NCBI GenBank assembly: GCA_026214975.1
Contig: CM047810.1
Location: forward strand, 32,861,255-32,925,254
Source: Gentiana macrophylla
Taxonomy: Eukaryota > Streptophyta > Magnoliopsida > Gentianales > Gentianaceae
DNA: 64,000 bases
Direction of reading: 5' to 3'
The notes under the pieces are model-generated. The model saw nothing but the letters and a program-made list of their open reading frames with translations, had not been told where the DNA came from and searched no databases. Both the position numbers and the translations under genes were made by a program. Shown piece by piece: positions 34,880 to 46,867 of this stretch. Each line of letters starts with the position of its first letter. Position 1 is the stretch's first letter.

Positions 34880-37240
34880 GACTTCCAATTGGTTCTCCTT
34901 TGTTGGTGATGTGTTTCTTCCGCATGAAGCTAAAAGGATCATATCTATTCCTTAATCACAACATAACCAAGTTAACATACTCAATTGGCATCCCTCATCT
35001 TCTGGAGCTAAAAATCTTGCTAAATGCAACTGTGGCGCTTCATGTGGCTCAACAGCTGAAACTTTGCCTTATTTATTATTTGATTGCGAAATTAGGGAAA
35101 ATATTTGGTCTAAGATTCCCTCTTACAAGAATTGGCGTGCTTCCATATCGGCATGAAGATGCAGAATGTGTTTGGTCATTTTTCTTCTTTGGCATATTTG
35201 GAAAGCAAGATGCGGTTGGATTTTCGAAGGAATGATCGAAGAACAATCCCCCCTCTATCATCAAGTGTCTTTGGCACCCTTATTTACTTTACAGTCACGT
35301 TGGACTCACCCACTTGAAGGGAAATTCAAGTGTAACGTGGCTGCGTTCTTTAAGAATGGGTGTCTAGCCATTGAAGGAATTTCCTGAAACAACTTAGGGC
35401 GATTTTGTCACTCATTTGCATACAATACTAGTATGTCATGTTTTGTGCTAGTGGGAGAAGCTATCACGATTTTTTTTCATTTTTTTTTTTTTGGAGTGTT
35501 GTATGGATACTATGATTTGATTATGGAAAGCGATTCGCTCCTCACAATACACAGGCTACGGTCACCCAATGAAGACTTAACAGAAATCTGTTGTATTGTA
35601 GAAGATTGTAAGGAGCTAGTTGCTCTATATTCAAATGTATTTATCACGTGCAAATCACGATACTAGAAGAGAACTAATCCAATCGCAGTATATCAATGAA
35701 GAATCAAGGTCGATCCCACAGAGACTCGTGCAATCATGCATACAATTCGAGATTCAAGATTGAATCATGTATACAATTCGAGATTCAAGACTGATGACCA
35801 AATGGGGAGGTCCTTGACCAAATAAAGTTCAAGTAAAATAAATAGTTGACACAAGATTTACACAAGTATGCTTTCTATGAATTCTTAAGAGATTATTCCT
35901 AACTATGAGTGATTAAATCCTTCCCCCAATTATCAATCAATCTTCCTCGCCGGTGAATTTTAATTTATTGACATCCTCGGGTGCTACCCCCTAAATTTAC
36001 CATACTTCCATTGTAAGGACAACATGTGCCTATGTGAAGTTAACCTACCTATGGTCGTATTAAAATCACGTGAAATAAGATCTAGGGATGGATATCTCAA
36101 GACCGTGAACCTCCCTAGGCAGCCATCGACTATAACTGGCAGTGCCTAGAGATCGATAATCTATGTCCTAACTAGCTCTTCATCAACGTTCTTTCATGCT
36201 AAATTAAAATGACATGCAATCAGGTGATCAGGCTAATAACATGTAAATTAAAACGGAATATCTGACGTAGCTGGCGCCGAACTCATGAAATATGGATTTA
36301 CTAGGTGGACCGCTTCGGCGGTAAACACCGCCGCCTATACGGACGCGTCGTGACCCTATATTTCATGATTTCTTCACCAGATGATTCAGATATATTCATA
36401 ACTGGGGAAAATAATTTAACAACTACATAGTAGGACTAATACGAAATTTAAAAAAATTCATCACAACGCAACTAATCTACATCTAAGAAACAAAAAAGTC
36501 ATTACCCTCGAAACCAAGCGTAGATCCTCCTCGAATCACTCCCTTGGAGGCAAATCTGTTGGATCTGTAATGAACACTCATAGAAAACAATAAAAGAAAA
36601 TAGAATAACTTTTATTGCATAGCAATTGTCTGAAGTCTTGGTGTACATAAACCTGGGGGTGCTGCCCTTTTTATATAGTGTTTCTGCCGACCTAGTTTCC
36701 TCCTGAAACCCTAAACCCTACTTCTCCTCCAAGAAAACACGTTAACTCTGTGTCCACAATTTCCGCCGCGTCGAACCCGGCCGCCGCCTAAGCGAGGGTA
36801 ATTTTTTCTTTTTTCCTCTGCCGACTTAGTCTTGGAATCTTCTGGATTGCCCTAAGCCCAATTCTTCAACAGACCCGCTCCATATCTTTTTCCTTAACAT
36901 TTGGGCTAATTTATTTCCTGCAAATAGTCCACAAATACACAAAGTAATACCAATTCCGGGAATAATTATTATCAATACGAATTTCTCGACTTATGAACCC
37001 CGTAAATAGAAATTAACACAAATGGCTCATATTTCACGGCCGGAAAGACTAATTCTAGATGCTGATGCCTTAACATATACAAATTCAACCGTCATCATGT
37101 ATCATTCTCTTTTGTTAAGCGTGAGGGGAATGCCCCTACGCATCTGTTAGTAGATATTGGTTTCTCGATCACCTCTCGAGTGGATTGGGGCTCATCTCCG
37201 ACTTTACATGTATTGTCCGCTTGTGCTCTTGATTTCCCGT
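34880..37240 (+). pseudogene. LINE ORF2 3' remnant: zinc-binding and RNase H domains, split by an LTR
   Basis: From about 34890 the frames show a segment with FLPHEAKRII, then a Cys-rich CNCGASCGSTAETLPYLLFDC block of the reverse-transcriptase zinc-binding type, and FLLWHIWKARC. An RNase H-like domain follows (GKFKCNVAAFFKNG; later YDLIMESDSLLTIHRL with the Glu-Ser-Asp motif). It is interrupted at 35640 by a solo LTR and resumes at 37103 with SFVKREGNAPTHLL, the RNase H end with its Arg-x-x-Asn and His. Frames shift several times. Plant L1-type LINEs carry this domain order; a domesticated RNase H-like gene is an alternative, but the many stops make it a pseudogene either way. Confidence 0.78.
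35641..37097 (-). mobile_element. Solo LTR of a gypsy (Tat/Athila-like) element, 1457 bp
   Basis: Flanked by the perfect 5-bp TSD TGTAT (35636-35640 and 37098-37102). Taking out the LTR and one TSD copy rejoins the LINE RNase H reading frame. The right end ACCGTCATCA equals that of the LTRs at 48107-49807 and 53496-55169, and the phrase GAATCAAGGTCGATCCCACA (about 35702-35721) is shared with them. The left end TTATCACGTG has lost the expected TG. A GC-rich stretch (GGTGGACCGCTTCGGCGG..., 36303-36350) lies in the middle. Confidence 0.85.
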
Positions 37241-38003
37241 AATAAATTATCATTTACCTTTAAAAAAATCCCTAAAATCCTAGAAAACGTGTAGGAGTAA
37301 ACTAACCCCAGAGACAAACCCTATTTGAAAGGATTATAATCCTCATTATCAGAATTACATTATTGACTTGATGCCAAATTTACTGGGTACGTAAACAGTC
37401 ATCATCAACAGAGTCAGAATTCATCACCGGTCAAATTATTAGTTGGATTGTTCTCCAAAGGATCCGATTACCCGCAATTTTATCCGGATGATTTTTGAAC
37501 ATCCACAATCTGAAAATGCAAAGAAATACGAAAAAAAATCACCTTCCTAAAAAATCAACTTCACACGAATGCTCCACTTCAATTCTTATTTTGTTTGGAT
37601 TTTTCCTCAACACTGAGCTCCAAAACAACAATGATACAAAGTATTGTTTGTTTAAAGGTAGAATGAGAAGATTACAACCTCAAACGAAATACAATGGTCG
37701 GACATTGGATTGGGTTGTTGAAAAATATGGATTTTATTAGGAGGAAGGTTAGGGGGTTGAACACAGCAAGGTGAAACGTGAGAATTTATGAGAGAAATAT
37801 GCGTTGATCATCTCCGAGCTTAAGAGATTTACGTCTGCCTTCCAATATATAACGGTCCCGGTATCAAATCATGCTGGTTTCGTCTGCCTTATCACAGTCC
37901 CCTTGGACAATATATAGTGGTATTTTTTATAACATGACGGTCTTGTCTAATTTCAGACCATCCGTAAGAAAACTAAAATAAAAAAGTAGTGGGTATAAAA
38001 AGA
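37241..38003. other. Unassigned interval
   Basis: No supported gene. Sequence after the LINE end includes a short A-rich run. Frames at 37495-37740 (+) have no family features. Confidence 0.4.
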
Positions 38004-38004
38004 A

Positions 38005-38120
38005 GGGAATATTAGGTTTTAGTCCACTTTCCGCCATGTATATAAATTTTAATCCACACTCATTTTTTGTTGTTGTAATAAGGACAAAACATTTTCTGAT
38101 TGACTGTTTTGCCCTTCATT
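38005..38120 (+). repeat. Left terminal inverted repeat of the Mutator-like element
   Basis: Imperfect inverted match to 46868-46980. Conserved blocks are GTCCA near the tip, CACACTCATTTT, AAGGACAAAA and TGCCCTTCAT. Mutator TIRs usually hold the promoters of the flanking genes. Confidence 0.8.
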
Positions 38121-40093
38121 TATAACGCGAAATCTTTGTTTTCTTCCGTCTAACACAATACCCAAAACATTAATTGCTTCTCTCGTTTGATTCGTTCTTC
38201 AACTTTCTCGATTTGCTCCGTATTTCATTGATTCTGTAGATTAATTGTTCCTCTGCTTTGATTTCTTCTTCAATTTCTTCGTTCGGCCACTTTAATTGCA
38301 GAGCTCTCTTGATTTTGTCGTTGCAATTTCATATCTGTTTTCTGTCGAAGGTTTCTGTTTTTATTTTAATCGCTTCAAGCTAGTCGTTCTTCTCCTATTT
38401 TGAAGATTTCGAAGGTAATGCTCTTCGTTTTATGCGTTGATTTTTATTTTTGTTTGCAATCTGGTTTCCTTACCTAATAATCTGCTTTTATGCGTTTTTT
38501 TATTGGAATCAAATGACATTGTGTTTTTATATTGTGTCTTCACTTGGATTATCTATTCACATCTATTTTGTGATTGTTAATCCTGCTCTGTTTCTGTGAA
38601 ATTTGTTGAATTGCTGTGATTCAGATCCTTGTTGATTTTGTGTGAGTTCTGTATTTGACTTACAACTGTTACCATGATTTGTGTCAGCTTGCATTCTTAT
38701 GTCATTGTATAATCCTCAACTGTTATTATTAGAGGTGTATGCTGATTCTAATTTGTTGTTGTTGATTGTCCTTGTCTTATTAAGAATGTTGTTGTCCTAT
38801 ATGTATACAATGCAGTTTGTCATATGCTTTTTTTGTTGTTGTTTATTCAAAGAACACAATAATGAGAATACGAGAATGATCTTAGTATGAGTGAGAATGC
38901 CTTGTTCCTTTAGTTTAAGTTGTTGTAATTTGTGCTTTTGTTTATAAGCAGATTGTTTGAGGATGGTGATTTTGTTTTGCACCTATGCATTGGATACTTA
39001 TGTTTTGTCTGTTTGTGAGACTGATTACTTCAAGTTTATTGTCGATAAGTTTTGTCGACGATGGCGTAGAATGCTTCGTCTCTTAGGTTGTTCTATAAGT
39101 TACCTGGTTGTTCTAGAAGTTTTTTGTCTGGTGATGAAGATTTGGTTACGTTGTTTGTTGTGTCTCAATCCTTGAATGGGAATGGTATTCATGTGGATGT
39201 GCTAGAAGAAAGCAATGCTCCTTTCTCAAGTTCCAGTACAGTCCTACCCGATGTTGATGATGCTGTTTCCTCAAGCTCCACTACTTGTATACCTTCTCTT
39301 GATGCTATTGATGATGAGAAGTCTTTGTTTATGCTTAGGAAGGCTGCTACGATTAAGCTAGGTTGGGATAAGATATCTTTTAAACAGGGAACAGTCTTTT
39401 ATGGCGGCGTCTCACAGTTTAGATCATCTCTGCAAAAGGTTTCTATTGATACTAGATTTTAATATGTTTTAAAAAAGAATGATGGAAATAGAATAACGGC
39501 TTATTGTCCTTTCAAGGAACAATATAAGTGTGCATGGAATGTACATGGTATTAAATTGAATGTGAATGGGTATTTTTATGTCAAGAAGTCATGCACTGTT
39601 CATATTTGTGGTTCGGCTGGTCGTTCTTTTCATGGAACACGAATGAGCTCTGAGCTTTTTGCAGAGGTTATTGAAAGTATGGTTCATGATACTCCTAATT
39701 TGCGTGCTTGTGTAGTTAAGCGTGATCTATTCTCACTATTTAAGTTTAAGGCGACTTATTTCAAAGCAAGAATTGGCGTGTCGAAAGCCAAATCATCTTT
39801 GTATGGTGACGTGTTGAATCCTTCAGGAAATTGCCTTAATATGTTCAATGCCTCTTGGATTCAAATCCTGGCTCTCATGTTGTTTATGAAGTGGATCCCG
39901 GATCATGTCGGTTTAGGCGATTGTTTATTGCTTTTGATTGTTGCATACGTGGTTTCAACTCTTGCCGTCCTCTTCTTTTTTTGGATGGAGTACATTTGAA
40001 AGGGCAATTTAGGGGTCATTTATTGGCTACTACTGAGAAGGATGGTAACCAAGGTCCGTGTTGAGTTGTGGCTTGTTTTCATATATGGTTGAT

Positions 40094-40151
40094 TAACACA
40101 GTAACACAGTAACACAACAACATAGTAACACATTAACACAGTAACACATTA
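40094..40151. repeat. AACACAGT-type minisatellite in the transposase intron
   Basis: Repeats of 9-10 bp built on TTAACACAGTAACACA. The same motif recurs in introns of the convergent gene (see 46034-46172). Confidence 0.9.
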
Positions 40152-40916
40152 GCATTATCATGAATTCTAACCGTGACATTCTTTTTTTGTGTGTTAGGTA
40201 TCTACCTCCTTTGTTTTGCTGTTGTTGATTCTGAGGACACTTGTAGTTGGGAATGGTTTCTAATACATTTAAAGTCTATTTTAGATCCAATGCGGCATAT
40301 TACGTTTATTAGTGATAGGAATTCTGGCTGGATTGATGGTGACCGTACTGTTTTCCCAAATGCTTATCATTCATATTGCTTGTATCATTTGAAGCTTAAT
40401 TTATGTGTGAAATGTTCTGAATATTCGAAAAGTAAGTTTTTTCGTGAACGAATGGTTGCCTTGTTTGATCGGTGTGCTTATGCTTCTACCGAATTAGAGT
40501 TTGATTCTAATATGCAACGAATGCTTGTTGAGGGTGGGAAAGCTGTAAAAGAGTTTTTTTTCAAATCTGAATCATGAGAATTAGGCTAATATACACTTCA
40601 AGGGTAGTCGGTATGGTTATATAACATCTAGTACAGCTGAATCCTTTAATTCGTGGGTTGTGACAGAGCGTCATCTACCTGTTGTTAACTTTGTTTATGC
40701 TATCCGTATTAAACTTATACAGCGATTTGCAAGTTTGTATTTCTTTTGCTGTTATTGGTTTCATGTTGTTGTGTTTATTTATCTTTGCTTAGTTATATGA
40801 TGTTGTTGTGAAGAAAATAGAACTTTAGCTGCTTTTTTGTCTACGGCTATTTACCCTGCAATTGATGCCATTCTTTCGCATATGATGGATCAATCTAAGG
40901 AGTGGAATGTTGTGAG

Positions 40917-41520
40917 CTATGTTGCACAGACATGGACATGGACACGCCGCACGACACGACACGGACACGGCAATACGGTTAATTTTAAAATTTAAGGACA
41001 CGAGACATCGCCGACACGTTTTATATATATATATAATTATTCTTAAACATCTGAAAAAAATTAGAGAAAATAAGATATGTATTACATAAACTCTATGAAT
41101 ATCTAGAATATATATTCTACCTTTATACGGTGCCAAAAGAAATTGTGATTGACCTTCAAAATATTATAAATTGTAAAAATGATTATTTATGAACAAAAAA
41201 CATATAAACTTGATCCGGCGTATTATTTATTTAATTATTATAAAAATGAAAATCGGGTATTTTCGCGTTTCCATTGAAAAAACTTAAATAAAGAAAAAAA
41301 GTAAAAAATTCGGTTCAGGAGTGTCGTGGAGTGTCGTGGAGTGTCGGTGCCGTGTCGAGGAGTGTCAACGGTGTGTCGCAAGCGTGTTGGATATTTAAAA
41401 TTTTAATAATATTAATTTAATCAGCCGACACGTGTCGGACATGGTGTCGGAGCGTGTCGTGTCGTGTCTTGTGTCGGACATGGCGCACGGCGACCATATT
41501 GAAGTGTCGGTGCATCATAG
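40917..41520. mobile_element. 604-bp hAT-type MITE inside the transposase gene
   Basis: Terminal repeats CTATGTTGCACAGACA and, reverse-complemented, CTATGATGCACCGACA match in 14 of 16 bases. It is flanked by perfect 8-bp TSDs GTTGTGAG (40909-40916 and 41521-41528), which points to the hAT superfamily. Dense GTGTCG/CGACAC subterminal repeats fill both ends (40925-40975 and 41320-41490). It separates the DDE core from the SWIM domain of the transposase. No coding capacity. Confidence 0.9.
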
Positions 41521-43577
41521 GTTGTGAGTTCTACTGCATTTATTTATAAGGTTCCGTCTTTACCGAGTGCTTTAGTGAATTTGATGGATCGTACATGCTC
41601 TTGCTCTCTTTGGGAAAGGAATGGTATCCGTGTCGTCATGGAGTTGCTGCTGTGATGAGCACACGATTGTTTCAACATGATTATGTGGACGTGTGGTACC
41701 AGACAAAATCCTTTGTGGATTCTTATCAATATGCGCTATATCCTGTTCAAGATACTTATCTCACAGCTCAGATATTAGCTGTTGTTGCTGTATTACCTCC
41801 TTTATCTAGGAGGCAGCCTGGAAGACCTCATAATAAATGGTTTCCTTCACGTGGAGAGTCATCCCAACGTTCGAAACGTGCGATGTAGTCGTTGTGGTTC
41901 TTCTAGTCGTCACAATAAGCATACATGTAGTGCTGCTGTGCAGTTGGACTGATCTTGTATTGATGATGTTTCAGTAGGCTGTTTCATATTAACATTCCAT
42001 CAGAGTAACATTCCATCATAGTATCATTCAGAGTCACATTTCAAAATCTGTACAATGAAAAGTAAATCAACAGTTGACTGTATTATAACAAGAATGCTAA
42101 ATGACTAGAAGCATTTCATTCATTGTAATGCTATTTATAATCATTCCTTTCAATTGTTGCACTTGTTCATCTGCTAACTTTCTTTCAATTGCATTTCCCG
42201 TTACAATTCTGTTGATGTAGTATGTCACGTAAACAACACAGTCATACCTGCATCGGTTTTAATTCAATTGATTAGTACTTATGCTAGTAATTAAATACAA
42301 TGTGTTGAATGCTTTCTTACGATTCAATGTCTTGTAGTGGGAGGTTGGGAACTTTCTTGATTGTTGAAGGCTTTATTCTTTTGTTCTTTATTTTTGTTCC
42401 TTCATTTGGCTACATGCAGTTCCAAATAATTGATTGCTGTGATTCAATGTGTATTTCAGATGGATCAGTGTGCACAATATAAGTATCAAACAATAACACA
42501 ATAACACATAGATATAACTGCTTACCAGATTGTCACTGTCCTTCAAGTAAGGGTCTCTTCCTCTTGGTGATTTTAGTGAATGGTACATACTCCAGGTATC
42601 TTGTTCTCTATTGTGAGTGAGCAGCACCCAATGGTTTCCAAATTTGCTTTTTCCACTGGCCCAATTGGCATTAACACTGTTTTTCCTTTTACTATGTTTC
42701 TGACAATTTCATTGATAGGTTCCATATCGGTATAACCTGGTGTTTTGTGGAACCTTAAGAAATCCGCCTGCAAATGTTAATATTCTTAGTAATAGTTTGT
42801 AATAATAGCAGCTATAGAAGTATCACAATCATAATTCTATCTATCTTACCAATGGTGCTGCTTGAACAATGTGGTACTGCTTTCCTACTACATCTGCCTT
42901 TCTCACGATTTCACACATACCATCTATTATCTGTGTATGAAGTTATTGTGTTAATAGCTAAATTATAGTGCAAATAAAAGTGGATATTGCAATGATATTA
43001 TGAACTTCTTACCGATTCATCAATTAATAATTCATTCATTACAGCCATGAGTGAGTTGACAGTCACAAAAGGGTAGTCTCTGATTGATTTTGCCCACACT
43101 TCTCTGCTGTGTATAATTATCGGACTCACATTAGTCATTGTTATGTAATCAATACTACAGTAATTATTTATATAAAGATACTTACTTTTTGCCACCCTTT
43201 GTTATTATGATCCCAGATTCGTTGATATGCCTCTTCCATGACATTTTTTCCACATTTGTATTCATTCTTTGATTCTTCCATGACTACTTTCCCATTGATG
43301 CATTTATTATCTGTTGCAGGAATGCATTTTTCTTCAGATTCTTCAGTTTCTTTTTTGTGATCTTTCCCTATGTTGTATTCATATGCTTCATCCTATATTG
43401 CCTTCTTCTTTCTTGGATTTTCATGCATTCTTGTTATCAATGATGACTCACCGGTGGTTTGCTTACATTCTTGAGTCACCTTGTGAACTTCAAGCTCTGT
43501 ATTCTCTTCAGTCAATTTCTGTGCATGAGCTTTCATATTTTCGATTAGTTTGTCTTGTGTATCCAAACATTTTTGCC

Positions 43578-44210
43578 TCAGTTCTGCAATTCTTTAAGTG
43601 TTCCTGCTGTTGTTTTTGATTCTTCGGCTATTCGATTTAACTTAGTTATGTTAGACTTTTTGTTAGACAACTCTCTTTGGAGTTTTAAAACTCTCTTTTT
43701 CAGTTCTGATGTTTCGTTTGAATGCATGTTCTTGTTCTCTTGTATCTTTAACTTGAGCTGTTGTATAATTCCTGATTGCTCCTCAAGTCTTCCTTTCAAG
43801 TTGCTGATTTCAGAGTCTTTTTGAAATTGCTCGTTTTTGAGTTTAGCAACTTTCTCTGAAAGAAATTGAATCCTCGTTCTATCTTGCTCTTGCTGCTGGA
43901 TCCTTTGCTGTTCATCCTGATCTTTGTTTGGGTTAATGTCCTCCTGAAGTTTTGTAATGTAATCATCCTTCCTTGCTAACACATCCTGAAGGTGTTCATT
44001 GTTTAGTCTTTCTAATCCGTAAAGTTTCTTGAAATTTTGTACTTTGGATATCAATTCAGCTTGCTTAGCATCTTGTTCTTCCAATGCTGTTCTCATGTTA
44101 TCATTCACAACAGCCATTGATTCTATCTTCCCAACTAGGATGACTTCATTCATTTGATAAGCCCCCACACATGCTTCAAGGTCTGATATTTCTTTTTGCT
44201 TGTTGTGCAC
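43578..44210 (-). CDS. Coiled-coil exon of the Ulp1-like gene
   Basis: A 210-codon open stretch, almost all helical heptads (EISDLEACVGAY, LISKVQNFKKLYGLERL, FLSEKVAKLKNEQ, KRVLKLQRELSNKKSN). It is the longest intact exon of the cargo gene at 42097-46686. It probably mediates self-association. The coding sequence is one exon, bounded by splice sites, not an independent gene. Confidence 0.7.
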   Translation of the reverse strand: MHNKQKEISDLEACVGAYQMNEVILVGKIESMAVVNDNMRTALEEQDAKQAELISKVQNFKKLYGLERLNNEHLQDVLARKDDYITKLQEDINPNKDQDEQQRIQQQEQDRTRIQFLSEKVAKLKNEQFQKDSEISNLKGRLEEQSGIIQQLKLKIQENKNMHSNETSELKKRVLKLQRELSNKKSNITKLNRIAEESKTTAGTLKELQN

Positions 44211-44672
44211 CGTCTATTGAAGATTTTTCATTTGTGCTTCTTTTTCCTTCAACATCTCTTGCAGGATTGATATCTCTTCTTCATTAGCCTGCACAAATAG
44301 GCCCCTGTTACTGTGTTACTGTGTTGATGATGTTTGAGTATTTTGAATATGTATTCATACCAGATTGGTTGTTGTTTTTTCAACCTCATTTGATGCCTGT
44401 GTGATCTCTAATGAGAAAGAAGGTATATCAGTCCCTTTGCCATCTCTACTCTCTTGTATACCTTCACTCTTCTCTGTTCCTTTTTGTTGTTGTGCATTTT
44501 GATTTCCTTCTCCTTTCCCTAAACTATCATCATGCATTTGATCCTGATCAATTGCATCATCTTCTGCACAATAATCAGCCTCTTGCTCTTTATTCTCTTC
44601 TTCCTCTGCTTTGTCTTCTTTCCTTGCCTGCTCTTGTTCTTGCTGTTTTTCATGTTCTTTCCCTCTTTGCAT

Positions 44673-44861
44673 TTATTCCTCTCCTTCTTCCCCTTGATCT
44701 TGTTCCTCTCCTTCTTCCCCTTGCTCTTCTTCCTCCTCATCATCTTCTTCCTCATCATCATCTTCTTCGTCCTCATCCTCTTCTTCCTCTTCTGTCTCTT
44801 CTTTCTCTTCTTCATCATCCAGGCCTTTAATAAAGTATTTTTCAGCAATGGTAGGAGTCAA
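44673..44861 (-). CDS. Acidic low-complexity exon of the Ulp1-like gene
   Basis: GLDDEEEKEETEEEEEDEDE and onward, about 60 residues nearly all Glu/Asp, encoded by a TCTTCC/TCATCA-type repeat on the plus strand. It overlaps the exon set at 42097-46686. The strong plus-strand frames across 44411-44894 are shadows of this repeat. Confidence 0.65.
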   Translation of the reverse strand: MTPTIAEKYFIKGLDDEEEKEETEEEEEDEDEEDDDEEEDDEEEEEQGEEGEEQDQGEEGEE

Positions 44862-46033
44862 TGCTTCTTTGTTGAACTACAATGCATTAAATAGAGGTTA
44901 TGTTAGTTTATTAATGTAAATTGCTAAAGTGTTACCGTGTTACTGTGTTACTGTGTTTTAAATGTGTTGTAACTGTGTGAAATGCCTGAAATCTTACCAA
45001 CTCCTTATTCTTTTTCTTAAGAATGCCTTTTCCTCCCTTTTTTATTGGCACAACCAGTTTTTCAAGTTCTTTGTTGTCCCATTTTGTAATTCGGGGGATC
45101 CCTTTCGACGTACGTCTTAGCGTCCCCTTCTTTTTTGGCTCTTGAGCTTTACCACTTGTGTTTCTTGGTCTAATTGCATTTGAGTGCTCATAGAACCAGT
45201 ACTGCATCGATTATAGATCTGTTAGTACTTTTACATGATTAGTGCATAATATGAGAGCATGAATTGAAAAGAAACATACCGGTAATATCAGAGTGCATCC
45301 ATTCACTTGTGTTGGATGGTTCCAATCTTGATTTAAGCCTTCAATGAGTTGGTATAATATATGTTGTGACCAGTTGTAGGTTTTCAATCTATCAATGTCT
45401 CAACATAGTATAAGAATATCCATGCTATATATGCTTCTGTATTCGGCAGGAAGACTGTATGTAGTTGTATTAGACAAAGGAGCTTCGCACAGTCATCAAT
45501 TGATTGTTTGTCATCCTTCTTAACTAGCTCATTGACTTTAAGTTTCACAAGGTGTGCAGTTAGTCTTTTTGCTGCCTTAAAGTACCTTTCTTCTAGTTTT
45601 GTTTCCCCCCTTCCATGCTCTTTTAGATTTCCAACTTCTTCTTCACCATCCTCTATGCCAAAAATAAGTTTCACATCCATTGTTTTTGGCTTGCATAATT
45701 GACCACCAATGTGGAACTTTTGTTTTTGTTTTTGTAGCTATTGATAAATTCATCAATCATTTCATTCTTTCTCTTCTTGTAAATGATCTCTTTTTCTTTC
45801 AATGCAATCAGCAGGTGCTTGAATGGAGTTCTGTTGAATGCATCTTGATGTTGTTGTTTTAGGTCCATGTCGATTTCCTTGAACATTTGTTGTATTGCAT
45901 TCAAGTTTGACCTATATTGTAATGTGTACCTACAATTAAATAGAGAATTTGCAACTACATGTTAATGTTTGCACTAAAACTTCATATTCATTACAGTTTC
46001 AGATACAACTATCTGTCTTAAAATACCTATGTT

Positions 46034-46172
46034 CAGTAACACATTAACACAGTAACACAGTAACCCATTAACACATTATCCTATTAACACAGTAACAACT
46101 TAACACATTAACACATTAACACAGTAACACATTAACACAGTAACATAGTAGCACAGCAACACAGCAACACAG
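46034..46172. repeat. AACACAGT-type minisatellite in the Ulp1-like gene intron
   Basis: About 14 units of 9-10 bp based on TTAACACAGTAACACA, the same motif as at 40094-40151. Short runs also occur near 42490, 44310 and 44930 (the last two as the complement). Confidence 0.9.
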
Positions 46173-46867
46173 TATGAGTAGCCCAACAAGTCTGATTATT
46201 TACATGTTTTCCAGTAAGTAGCTCTTGGTCTGATTATGAGTAACACAGTAACATACTGATAGTCATCTCTCCTACATCTCATCCAAAAATGCAGTATTAC
46301 TAGCATTATTAGTAAGATTATCATAAAAAATTGTCATTAGAATATGAAATTATTGACAATCCAGTATATAATTGACATTGAGTTTTAGAAATAGTTCAGT
46401 AACATTGAATCAAGATTACCATGAATTTTGTAATATGTTCCATTTTTTTTTGGAGAAATTCAACACCATTTTCCCTGAAATTGAACACCATACAATGAGA
46501 AAACTTGCTTGCATTTAGTGATTTTAGAGTAACAACTTCATATAACTAGTAGAATACAATTTACATTTGAAAGATATACCAGAATTTTAAAAAATGGAGC
46601 CGTATTTCAGTTGTTAGATCTTACCCTTGCTTCTTTTTCTCCTCTTCTCCGCTGCTATTTCCATCGGTCCTCTTTCTTTTAGACATTTTACTAAAATCAC
46701 TGCAAATCTACGAAATTGCTGCTTTTTGTTCAAATCTTCGAATTCCTGATTAATTTCCGGTGAAGCTCGATGTTATTTAGTCTATTTTGGAATCGTGGGT
46801 GAAGGAAGTGGGTGGAATCGTAGGTTTAGAAAGTGGATTGGTGAATTGAATGCTTTTCCATTTATGT

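Larger units (their letters stand above)
38957..41952 (+). pseudogene. MURA-type transposase of the Mutator-like element
   Basis: Domains in order: an N-terminal region with a Ser/Asp-rich linker (39088-39330). Next is the Mutator DNA-binding domain with a Cys/His cluster (AYCPFKEQYKCAW...CTVHICG; 39490-39620). A DDE core follows: first Asp in FLDGVHLKG (39984-39986), second in FISDRNSG (40314-40316), the CLYHLKLNL helix, and Glu in TAESFNSW (40639-40641). A SWIM zinc finger is next (CSCSLW at 41596-41613 and CRHGVAAV from 41631), then a C-terminal CX2CX5HX4C knuckle near 41888-41932. A 144-bp GT-AG intron lies at 40054-40197 after DGNQ. Breaks: an in-frame TAA near 39460, frameshifts near 39850, 40575, 41625 and 41885, and the MITE at 40917-41520. 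All catalytic residues survive in pieces. Confidence 0.85.
42097..46686 (-). pseudogene. Ulp1-type cysteine protease-like cargo gene
   Basis: Exon 1 starts at ATG 46686 with a basic MSKRKR segment and ends at a GT donor (46624); further exons are bounded by GT/AG sites. The middle part has a DUF1985-like region (GGQLCKPKTMDVKLIFGIEDG; CLIQLHTVFLPNT; YWFYEHSN, 45713-45140). A Glu/Asp-rich stretch (44680-44820) and a ~200-residue coiled coil (43578-44210) follow. The C-terminus shows Ulp1 motifs: NHWVLL with the catalytic His (42631-42633) and YDCVVYV with the catalytic Cys (42240-42242). The Asp expected 17 residues after the His is His (WSMYHSL, 42580-42582). Frameshifts near 45715, 45390 and 42660. 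Family members cut SUMO/ubiquitin-like conjugates; no activity is expected here. Confidence 0.82.

Noticed and set aside
36703..36720. Telomere-like AAACCCTAAACCCT
   Set aside because: Only about two units inside an LTR; too short to be an interstitial telomere.
44411..44894. Long plus-strand frames rich in Leu/Phe
   Set aside because: They are shadows of the Glu/Asp-coding low-complexity repeat and splice context of the minus-strand Ulp1-like gene.
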